Origin: CAVLCC01 sp963624975
GTDB taxonomy: Bacteria; Actinomycetota; Coriobacteriia; Coriobacteriales; CADBOM01
DNA length: 23,908 nt
NCBI GenBank assembly: GCA_963624975.1
Contig: CAVFRF010000043.1
Location: 1-23,908 of the forward strand
Direction of reading: 5' to 3'
Part shown: in pieces, positions 9,062 to 15,115 of the stretch
Layout: every line of letters begins with the position of its first letter
How positions within the stretch are numbered: position 1 is the stretch's first letter
Translations under genes and position numbers: made by a program
The notes under the pieces: model-generated
The model's database searches: none
The model's input: the letters and a program-made list of their open reading frames with translations, nothing else
What the model was told of the DNA's origin: nothing

Positions 9062-9241
9062 CTACTCGACCACGATAACTTCGCGATCCTTGTAGTAACC
9101 GCAGTTTCCGCAGATGTGATGCGGAAGCTTGGTTGCACCGCACTGCGGGCAAACCGAACGCGGCTTCGATGCGCAGACGTCGTTGGCGCTGCGACGGGAA
9201 TGGACCTTCGCGCGGCCCTTCCTCCTCTTGGGTACTGCCAT
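9062..9241 (-). CDS. rpmF: Ribosomal protein L32 (bL32), zinc type
   Basis: This 59-aa gene encodes large-subunit protein bL32. The product begins MAVPKRRKGRAKVHSRRS, the standard L32 start, and contains CPQC (Cys31, Cys34) and CGNC (Cys44, Cys47), the four cysteines of the zinc-binding form, ending in YYKDREVIVVE. GAAGGAG lies about 7 nt before the ATG. It is the first gene of the minus-strand operon, 81 nt before plsX; rpmF-plsX is a widely conserved pair. The gene for the YceD/DUF177 protein that usually precedes rpmF is not here; the repeat-flanked island lies in that place instead. I translated this gene by hand. Confidence 0.96.
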   Translation of the reverse strand: MAVPKRRKGRAKVHSRRSANDVCASKPRSVCPQCGATKLPHHICGNCGYYKDREVIVVE

Positions 9242-9301
9242 TTTAGTCTCCTTCGTTCAAAACCGCGGCTGCGGTAATCAGCGTTTTCGCATGGAACTGA
9301 G

Positions 9302-9329
9302 ATGATACCACTTGCCGCCGATTTGTCAC
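9302..9329 (-). promoter_or_regulatory. Probable sigma-70-type promoter of the rpmF-plsX-acpP-rnc-smc-ftsY-ffh operon
   Basis: On the minus strand a -35 box GTGACA (9324-9329, 5 of 6 to TTGACA) and a -10 box TATCAT (9302-9307, 5 of 6 to TATAAT) are separated by 16 nt. A transcript would start near 9295, leaving a leader of about 54 nt before rpmF. No other comparably good promoter is seen in front of the operon. Confidence 0.6.
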
Positions 9330-9349
9330 CCATATGCTGCGGATGATTC

Positions 9350-9378
9350 GCAATCTAGCCCGTGAGCGGCTAGATTGC
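9350..9378. other. Perfect 11-bp hairpin upstream of the rpmF promoter
   Basis: GCAATCTAGCC (9350-9360) and GGCTAGATTGC (9368-9378) form a perfect stem with a 7-nt loop. No T-run follows on either strand. It could insulate the rpmF promoter from transcription coming from the right, be a leftover terminator of a lost gene, or be a protein-binding site. The stretch between it and the repeat at 9458 holds nothing else I recognise. Confidence 0.55.
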
Positions 9379-9457
9379 ACGTTCGACTCGTCTCACTTCC
9401 AGCCTCGCCTGCATCGAATTCGAATCCCAGCTTCCCGCGACGCGTTGCACCAGCTTA

Positions 9458-9741
9458 TCGATTGCGCGGAGTTGGACTTGACAAGAATTCGACCTCGACG
9501 GTTCCAAAACCCCAACACATGACGCTCGAACGCCGGCCCAGCCGTGCTCCGAAAGACCATAGGTCTCGACACCACACTACATATTGTGTTTGCGAGCGCA
9601 ATTTGGCGGTTGCACACTACGACCCCGGGGAGGAACACCTCTGCCTCGTCGGCCACCCCGTCATGTGTTGGGGTTTCTGAACCGTTGCCATCGAAATTCT
9701 GTCAAGACTCTCCAAAGACCCCCGAAAAGCGAAGCGTTTTG
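9458..9741. repeat. 284-bp direct repeat, left copy, with MITE-like inverted ends
   Basis: This block recurs at 14786-15069 in the same orientation with no indels and about 11 mismatches by hand count (about 96% identity). A core at 9478-9705 (228 bp) starts with TTGACA and ends with TGTCAA. Its ends are 47-bp inverted repeats (9478-9524 and 9659-9705) that match at 38 of 47 positions, with the innermost 18 bp (AACCCCAACACATGACG plus one base) perfect. There is no convincing ORF inside, so it looks like a non-autonomous, miniature inverted-repeat element. The family is not assigned. The copies share about 20 bp of left flank and 36 bp of right flank beyond the inverted ends, so the duplicated unit is larger than the core. 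Confidence 0.9.
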
Positions 9742-9768
9742 ACGGCCTCGTCTTCAATTCCGCACCCC

Positions 9769-9796
9769 TTGACGCGCCTTTAGGGGGGGGTAATCT
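9769..9796 (+). promoter_or_regulatory. Candidate promoter of the Hsp70-like island
   Basis: A -35-like TTGACG (9769-9774) is followed after 16 nt by TAATCT (9791-9796), with an unusual run of eight G in the spacer (9783-9790). It lies 65 nt before the first gene of the island and after the left repeat. The -10 is weak (3 of 6), so this is only a candidate. No CIRCE or HAIR-type heat-shock operator is seen. Confidence 0.35.
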
Positions 9797-9861
9797 GCCT
9801 ATATCGATGTGGCGGATTCCCCGGCACGGTCACTGCAAGAGATACAGGGAAGGGGTCTCCT

Positions 9862-10158
9862 ATGGATAAGGAGAAAACCGGAGGCGCCGCTTTCGGCGTA
9901 GCCATTCTGGCTTGGCTCATCACTAGCGCAGTCACGCAAGTCATCACGTTCTTTGCATATACCGGTATGTACGGCATAACCGCAAAATCAAGCGGAGGAT
10001 TGCTGGCTCTTGCCATTGGAATCGGCATCGGCATCTGGTGGAAGAAGAATCCCGAGATAAGTATAGGAAGGGCAGCGGGTACAGCCGCGTTGGCTGGAAT
10101 CGGCGTGAGCATAGTCGCAATGCTAATAGCCAACATTTACGTGGCGGCGGCGCGGTAG
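9862..10158 (+). CDS. Small three-helix membrane protein of unknown function
   Basis: This 98-aa protein is not recognised. It is almost all membrane: predicted helices at about residues 10-33 (AILAWLITSAVTQVITFFAY), 43-60 (a Gly/Ile-rich helix ending in WWKK) and 71-95 (AGIGVSIVAMLIANIYVAA), with a short charged N-terminus MDKEKTGG. The small-residue pattern (GIGIGIG, AAGTAALAGIG) suggests tight helix packing or oligomerisation. The start is the ATG at 9862, with GGAAGGGG a few bases upstream. It is the first gene of the repeat-flanked island, 98 nt before the GrpE-like gene on the same strand, so it is probably co-transcribed and could be the membrane partner of the chaperone set. That role is inference from position only. 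Confidence 0.75.
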   Translation: MDKEKTGGAAFGVAILAWLITSAVTQVITFFAYTGMYGITAKSSGGLLALAIGIGIGIWWKKNPEISIGRAAGTAALAGIGVSIVAMLIANIYVAAAR

Positions 10159-10163
10159 CAACA

Positions 10164-10196
10164 TCATCGACATCGTTTCCACAATGATGCCGATGA
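10164..10196 (+). other. Imperfect 13-bp hairpin between island genes
   Basis: The arms 10164-10176 and 10184-10196 pair at 12 of 13 positions (one G-T, one mismatch) around a 7-nt loop. It starts 6 nt after the stop of the small membrane protein and has no T-run. It may cause partial termination or protect the transcript, setting different levels for the first gene and the three that follow. Confidence 0.45.
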
Positions 10197-10256
10197 CACT
10201 AGCACGCTGGAGCAGAGTCGCAAATTCCTACCAGCACCCAACCAATTGGAGTCCAC

Positions 10257-10625
10257 ATGGAAGAGCCTTCCTACGAAAGCCTGGAGAACTCGCTGGTTTC
10301 CATAGCTTCCGAGGTTTTTCGCTTCGGGCACGTGTTCAACAGAGCCATCAGCAAACTTGAGTTCGACGAGATCAAGAAGTATTCCAGCCAGTTTGCGTGG
10401 CTTGGAAAGCAGGTCGTGAAGGCGTTGGATGCCGCAGGCTTGCAAATAGTCGACCTGACCGGTCAGCAATACGATGCCGGCATGGCCGTGACTCCTTTAA
10501 ACATCGAGGAGTTCGAAGCGGACGAGGCACTGCGCATACAGCAGATGCTAGAACCCATCGTCATGAAGGACGGTACGGCAATCAAGACCGGAACGGTGAT
10601 TTTGGGAAGGATGATATCCGAGTGA
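10257..10625 (+). CDS. GrpE-like nucleotide exchange factor (short, divergent)
   Basis: This 122-aa protein resembles the C-terminal half of GrpE, the factor that releases ADP from Hsp70. The second half (about 61-122) fits the GrpE beta head: GLQIVDLTGQQYDAGMAV, then DEALRIQQMLEPIV, and KTGTVILGR, matching the family's G-x-x-x-F-D-P-x-x-H-x-A-V and G-T-V-x-x-V-x-x-x-G-Y pattern in spacing. The first 60 residues form only short helices, not the 100-residue coiled-coil stalk of normal GrpE (about 190 aa). GGAG lies 5 nt before the ATG. The stop codon overlaps the GTG start of the Hsp70-like gene by 4 nt (GTGA, 10622-10625), so the two are translationally coupled, which strongly supports a joint role. 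Without that neighbour the GrpE match alone would be tentative. Confidence 0.7.
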   Translation: MEEPSYESLENSLVSIASEVFRFGHVFNRAISKLEFDEIKKYSSQFAWLGKQVVKALDAAGLQIVDLTGQQYDAGMAVTPLNIEEFEADEALRIQQMLEPIVMKDGTAIKTGTVILGRMISE

Positions 10626-13105
10626 AGCACTACATTGGCATCGACCTGGGCACCACAAACAGCGCGATATGCTCCTACGATGGAACCGACGTGCGCATCT
10701 GGAAAAGCCCGGAGCAAAACGACGTGACCCCATCAGCCATCTACGTGGACAAGCGCGGCAACCGGTACTACGGCAAGAAGGCCTACAACCAGGCGCCCTA
10801 CAACCCCGGCAACTCGGCGACTCTGTTCAAGCGCTTCATGGGCACCAGCACCAAGGTCAAGTTCGAAGCCGCCGAGCTGAGCCTCACACCCGAGGAGTGC
10901 AGTGCCGAAATCCTCAAGGTCCTGTTCGGCTACCTTCCCGAGGAGATTCGCGACGACCCCGAAACCGCAACGGTGATCACGGTTCCCGCCGCCTTCAACC
11001 AGATGAAGAAGGATGCAACGCTGCAGGCCGCAAGCCTTGCCGGCATCGGAAAGGTTGCCCTGATGCAGGAGCCTGCTGCGGCAATCATGAGCATCATGAG
11101 GTCGAGCAATCAGGAAGGCATGTTTCTGGTATACGACCTGGGCGGCGGAACGTTCGACGTATCCATCGCCGAGAACATCAACGGCAAGGTGAACTTGCTG
11201 GCTCACGGCGGCATCGAGATGTGCGGCGGCCGCGATATCGACAGGATGATATTCAGCCAGATCGTCGTGCCGTGGCTGCGCGAAAACTTCGCGCTTCCCG
11301 AAGATCTGATGGTCAACGCCAAGTACAAGACCTTCTGCCGCATCGCGCAGTGGGCCACGGAGCAGGCGAAAATCGAGCTGTCTGCGTCGGACAGTTGCAC
11401 CATAGCCCTAAGCGAAAACGAGGCTCGGGCCTACGACGAAGACGGCAACGAGCTGTATCTTGATATCTACATCGACCGCAAGATGGTCGACGAGATCATG
11501 TCGAAGCTGGTCGAAGAGACCATCGAGGCGACCCGCAGCACCATGGCCAAGGCGGGCATTACCGCAAACGATATCGAGAGGATGGTGTTCGTCGGCGGCC
11601 CCACCAACTACAAGCCTTTGCGCGACAAGGTGTCCTTCGAGCTTTCGATTCCAGCCAACATCGACGTGAACCCCATGACCGCCGTGGCGGAGGGTGCCAG
11701 CATCTTTGCCGAGTCCATCGACTGGTCGACTGAGAGCCACAACCGCAAAGCCGCCAACAAGGTGGTGGAAACCAACATCGACCTGTCTTTCAAGTTCACC
11801 GCCAGAACTCCGAAAGATCACGCGAAAATCGTCTGCGTTCTGGGGAGAGAGCTAGACGGGTACACTATCGTGTTCACTAGCCTCGACACCGGATGGACCT
11901 CGGGTAACTCCGCGCTCACGAAGGGGTTGGTGACCGACCTGCCGCTTACCCTGCACGGCGAGAACAGGTTCAACGCCAGGGTCTTCGACAAGTTTGGGCA
12001 CGAGAAGCCCGATGCCGCATCCGAGTTTGTAATCACTCGCACACTGGCCACGATTGCCGCCATCCCCGCATCGCACTCCATCGGTGTCGAAGTGGTCGAC
12101 AAGCTCGGGGGCATGCCCGTGCTCGAGTTCCTTGTGAACGAGGGCGACCCGCTTCCCAAGAAGGGAACCATCACGTTCAAGGCAGGCCAGTCCATTTCGG
12201 CAGGATCAAACGAATCCATCAACATCAAGTTATGGGAAGGAAACATCCAGTCCCCCATCACCGACAACCGCTTCATCGGGGTGCTCAAGATCGCCGGCAC
12301 CGACATCGACTTCGGCATGGTGCCCACAGGCGCCGACATCGAATGCGAATACGAGATGTCGGACTCCGGCAACATTCGCCTCGAGGCTTCCATCCCCTGC
12401 ATAGGCGCAACATTCAGCAACCACAACTATTATTCCAGGCAGGAAGGGCAGGTCGACCTCGCCGACGTGGATGCCATCGCCGACCAGGGCAAGTCGGTAG
12501 TGGAGCGCATCGACTCCATCGCCGAGAAAGTGAACGACCCAAAGCTCGAAGCCGCAAAGAGGAAAGCGGAGCTAGCTGCAAATCTGAAGGAGGAGGATTC
12601 CGCCGATCCGGAGTCGGTCCAAAAGGCCAACAACGAGCTGCTGGATGCCAAGAGGCTGATCGACCAGGCCCGCCAGGACAACCTCCAGACCATCAGGCAG
12701 ATGGAACTCGACGAGTGCATCCGCAACTTCAACGATGGCGTGAGGCAGTATGCCACCCCGGCCGAGGTGCACGCGTTCGATAACATGGCGCAGACCGCGA
12801 TGCAGGCGATAGGGCGCAACGATGCCGAGTTCGACAACATCCTGCGCAACATGATGTCGAAGGTGTTCTCGATCCTATTCAAGCAGGACTGGTTCATCGT
12901 CGACATGTATCAGCAAGCTGTGGCATCGCCGTTCAACTACGTTGACATGGCAAAGTTCATGGACCTCAAACAGCAAGGCGACATGGCTCTCGCATACAAC
13001 AACATCGATGTCCTACGACAGGTGTTGTTCGAGCTCTCCACCATACAGATTTTCTCGAATTCCGGAGATGGAATGTTCGACATCGCCAACATAGTGAAGG
13101 GCTAG
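10622..13105 (+). CDS. Divergent Hsp70-family protein (DnaK-like)
   Basis: This 827-aa protein keeps a recognisable Hsp70 ATPase domain (about 1-370): phosphate-1 loop GIDLGTTNS at 6-14, catalytic Lys70 in FKRFMG, Glu150 in QEPAAA, phosphate-2 loop YDLGGGTFDV at 171-180, and adenosine motif VGGPTNYKPL at 324-333. At the position of E. coli Thr199 it has Glu199. The hydrophobic interdomain linker of DnaK (DVTPLSLG type) is missing; instead a beta-rich segment of about 95 residues (385-480) precedes a region similar to the substrate-binding beta domain (about 485-600, LPKKGTITFKAGQSI onward). A long charged helical C-terminus (610-827) replaces the usual lid and EEVD-like tail. DnaK is about 610-640 aa, so this is about 190 longer. 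The start is the GTG overlapping the GrpE-like stop; a start at 10397 in the same frame would run through the GrpE-like gene. Housekeeping DnaK is excluded by its divergence. Confidence 0.9.
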   Translation: MKHYIGIDLGTTNSAICSYDGTDVRIWKSPEQNDVTPSAIYVDKRGNRYYGKKAYNQAPYNPGNSATLFKRFMGTSTKVKFEAAELSLTPEECSAEILKVLFGYLPEEIRDDPETATVITVPAAFNQMKKDATLQAASLAGIGKVALMQEPAAAIMSIMRSSNQEGMFLVYDLGGGTFDVSIAENINGKVNLLAHGGIEMCGGRDIDRMIFSQIVVPWLRENFALPEDLMVNAKYKTFCRIAQWATEQAKIELSASDSCTIALSENEARAYDEDGNELYLDIYIDRKMVDEIMSKLVEETIEATRSTMAKAGITANDIERMVFVGGPTNYKPLRDKVSFELSIPANIDVNPMTAVAEGASIFAESIDWSTESHNRKAANKVVETNIDLSFKFTARTPKDHAKIVCVLGRELDGYTIVFTSLDTGWTSGNSALTKGLVTDLPLTLHGENRFNARVFDKFGHEKPDAASEFVITRTLATIAAIPASHSIGVEVVDKLGGMPVLEFLVNEGDPLPKKGTITFKAGQSISAGSNESINIKLWEGNIQSPITDNRFIGVLKIAGTDIDFGMVPTGADIECEYEMSDSGNIRLEASIPCIGATFSNHNYYSRQEGQVDLADVDAIADQGKSVVERIDSIAEKVNDPKLEAAKRKAELAANLKEEDSADPESVQKANNELLDAKRLIDQARQDNLQTIRQMELDECIRNFNDGVRQYATPAEVHAFDNMAQTAMQAIGRNDAEFDNILRNMMSKVFSILFKQDWFIVDMYQQAVASPFNYVDMAKFMDLKQQGDMALAYNNIDVLRQVLFELSTIQIFSNSGDGMFDIANIVKG

Positions 13106-13130
13106 CTGCGAGAGCGGGAGGCTCGCGCAG
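13106..13130 (+). other. Hairpin immediately after the Hsp70-like stop codon
   Basis: CTGCGAGAGC (13106-13115) and GCTCGCGCAG (13121-13130) pair at 9 of 10 positions around a 5-nt loop. The stem begins directly after the TAG stop and has no T-run. It may be an attenuator or RNA-processing site between the Hsp70-like and J-like genes. The rest of the 78-nt gap holds an AT-rich stretch (13151-13169) but no promoter I can defend. Confidence 0.45.
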
Positions 13131-13183
13131 CGCGACTACCACAGCCAGCAAGTTAATACGACATATTGTGAGGATTGAACACG

Positions 13184-14641
13184 ATGAACCTGAAGGACAA
13201 CCCGTTCTACATACTTGGGGTTTCTCCATCTGCCAACCGTGCCGCCATCATGGATGCAGCAGAGGAGATGTCGCTGCTGCAAGATTCCGACGCGAGCATG
13301 GAAGCCCAGAACATTCTGATCAACCCTAGAAAGCGGCTCGAGGCCGAGCTGGGGTGGTTTCTGGACGTGCACCTCAAGACCCAAACGCTCAAAACCGTAA
13401 TAGACACGTCGCAACGCATCGACCTGCGGGGGCTTTCTCCCCTTTCGAAGCTCAATGCCGCCGTATACAATTGCTCGCGCAGCAACGTAGACAGCGCATC
13501 GCAGATAGGAGATTCAATAATAGAAATTGACGCGCTGTACGCTGCGCTCAACGTTGACGACATCGTCCAGCGCGTCAACGCCTGCCGTTCGACCGCACGT
13601 TTTCCAGAGGTTCATCGTCAAGATGTCGCGCAGACCCTCAACGAAAGACGCGACGAAATCGAACGCGCTCTCGCAGACAAGCTGTCCCCCCTCAGCCAAG
13701 GCAAGTACGTCGAAACCATCACGCACGCTGCCGAAGAGCTGGTCAAATCCTATCGTGGCGCGAAGGGCACGATCATATCCGGGCTTATCGACCAGTACGA
13801 GGTGCGCATCCAGTCCGAACTCGAGCGCAAGACCCAGCAGGTAGAACGACAAATCGACCGAGTATGGCAGATGTCGGACGAATATTCAGTCGAGTCGGGC
13901 GTACGTGACCTCATCAGATTCACGCAGCAATGGGACGAAATCGCACAGCCCATTCAGCTCAAGTCGCAGGCGAGCGGAATACCACACAGAAACAGCGAGC
14001 ATCTCGGACGCGAGCTACGCGGCTTGGTACTATATCTCAACAACGAGAAAGGCATGTCCGATCCGGCTTTGACATTGGCCGGGGCACTGAAGGGTGTATT
14101 CGCCGAGCTTGAGGAGCTCAGCGGGCTTTTCAAGAACGACTTAGGGGCCTTGCAAAACCTGGTGAAGCGCAATAAGGCCGCCGCAGATTTAGCCGGAAAG
14201 CTCGAAACCGCTCTAAAAATCGGCGACTCCATAGTTGACCATCCGAGTGAGTCATCCGTAAGCAACTTCGTAAAGCAGATCATTGACATCAACAAGCAAG
14301 TCAAAAATTCCGACTTGCCCAACAGCGAGAAGTCCGAAGTTCGTGAAATGCTGTACTACGCTGCTCGAACAGTGTCGGTAACGCTTCACAACGAGAAGCA
14401 TCAGACTGTCTATGCGGCGAAAATCATCACCGAGGTTGCACCAGAATTTTCCGACTTGTGGAATCTCAAGTCCAAAATCGAAGAGGACAAGAACACCATA
14501 ACGGGAGAGCTGGCGGCAGCCCAGTCGGCAAGTACTCACCACAACAGCAGCTCAGGCAACAACTGGGGCTGCCTGATATGGGTGGCTATTGTTGTATTCA
14601 TCTATTTCATATGGGCTATGGTCAGCAACGGAGCTCATTAG
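13184..14641 (+). CDS. Membrane-anchored protein with degenerate J-like N-terminus
   Basis: This 485-aa protein begins NPFYILGVSPSANRAAIMDA and continues to INPRKRLEAELGWF (about residues 6-59). That is the shape of a J domain: helix I with Y-x-I-L-G-V, helix II, and helix III ending in P-x-x-R-L-x-x-E-L. The HPD tripeptide needed to stimulate Hsp70 is absent (LLQDSDAS stands there). The middle (about 60-440) is helical and charged, with probable coiled coils, and I recognise nothing in it. A His/Ser/Gly linker leads to one C-terminal membrane helix (CLIWVAIVVFIYFIWAMV, about 463-480), so the bulk would be cytoplasmic if tail-anchored. The start is the ATG at 13184 with GTGAGGA about 10 nt upstream; a TTG at 13175 is too close to that site. 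Position behind GrpE-like and Hsp70-like genes supports a J-protein role. Confidence 0.75.
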   Translation: MNLKDNPFYILGVSPSANRAAIMDAAEEMSLLQDSDASMEAQNILINPRKRLEAELGWFLDVHLKTQTLKTVIDTSQRIDLRGLSPLSKLNAAVYNCSRSNVDSASQIGDSIIEIDALYAALNVDDIVQRVNACRSTARFPEVHRQDVAQTLNERRDEIERALADKLSPLSQGKYVETITHAAEELVKSYRGAKGTIISGLIDQYEVRIQSELERKTQQVERQIDRVWQMSDEYSVESGVRDLIRFTQQWDEIAQPIQLKSQASGIPHRNSEHLGRELRGLVLYLNNEKGMSDPALTLAGALKGVFAELEELSGLFKNDLGALQNLVKRNKAAADLAGKLETALKIGDSIVDHPSESSVSNFVKQIIDINKQVKNSDLPNSEKSEVREMLYYAARTVSVTLHNEKHQTVYAAKIITEVAPEFSDLWNLKSKIEEDKNTITGELAAAQSASTHHNSSSGNNWGCLIWVAIVVFIYFIWAMVSNGAH

Positions 14642-14710
14642 CGGAAGCACAAGAGGCCGCGCCGCTATATGCGCATGGCGGCACGGCTCGCGATGAAGAT
14701 GTACCGTTCG

Positions 14711-14741
14711 GGAGGGGCGATTCGGCAAGAATCGCCCCTCC
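14711..14741 (+). terminator. Strong hairpin ending the Hsp70-like island transcript
   Basis: A perfect 13-bp GC-rich stem (14711-14723 with 14729-14741) closes a 5-nt loop (GGCAA), 70 nt after the J-like stop. No T-run follows, so it is not a textbook intrinsic terminator, but its stability and position fit an end-of-operon structure. Between 14642 and 14785 there is nothing else I can name. Confidence 0.6.
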
Positions 14742-14785
14742 ACGGTTGACGAGGTTCGTCACCCCCCATATGTCGGCACGGTATT

Positions 14786-15069
14786 TCGATTGCGCGGAGT
14801 TGGACTTGACAAGAATTCGGCCTCGACGGTTCCAAAGCCCCAACACATGACGCTCGAAAGCCGGCTACACCGTGCTCCGAAAGACCATAGGTCTCGACAC
14901 CACACTACATATTGTGTTTGCGAGCGCAATTTGGCGGTTGCACACTACGACCCCGGGGAGGAACACCTCTGCCTCGTCGGCCACCCCGTCATGTGTTGGG
15001 GTTTCTGAACCGTTGCCATCGAAATTCTGTCAAGACTCCCCGAAGGCCACCGAAAAGCGAAGCGTTTTG
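14786..15069. repeat. 284-bp direct repeat, right copy, with MITE-like inverted ends
   Basis: This is the second copy of the 9458-9741 block, offset by exactly 5328 bp and in the same orientation. Its inverted ends lie at 14806-14852 and 14987-15033. Mismatches cluster in two places: the left arm and the segment just inside it (14819-14875) and the outer right flank (15039-15049). The central 150 or so bases are identical. It ends 47 nt before the uvrC stop. Together with the left copy it brackets the four-gene island, so homologous recombination between them could remove 5.3 kb and leave one copy. Confidence 0.9.
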
Positions 15070-15115
15070 GCGAAATCGTTCCTATGCAACCGTAGCGGGC
15101 GGAGCTGGAGGCTGG

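Noticed and set aside
9376..9440. T-loop-like GTTCGACTC and TTCGAATCC motifs suggesting a tRNA or tRNA fragment as an insertion site.
   Set aside because: The flanking bases do not form proper T stems, and no acceptor stem, anticodon arm or CCA end could be drawn.
9393..9783. Open frames of 79-101 codons within the left repeat, and their counterparts in the right repeat (14790-15240).
   Set aside because: They cross the element borders into unrelated flanks, lack ribosome sites, and show no likeness to transposases; the repeat looks non-coding.
10159..10256. A CIRCE or HAIR heat-shock operator before the chaperone genes (CTAGCACGCTGG looked suggestive).
   Set aside because: Only part of one half-site is present and there is no matching inverted half.
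9458..15069. A CRISPR array or integron attC cassette array.
   Set aside because: There are only two long copies 5 kb apart, with no short regular repeats, no cas genes and no integrase.
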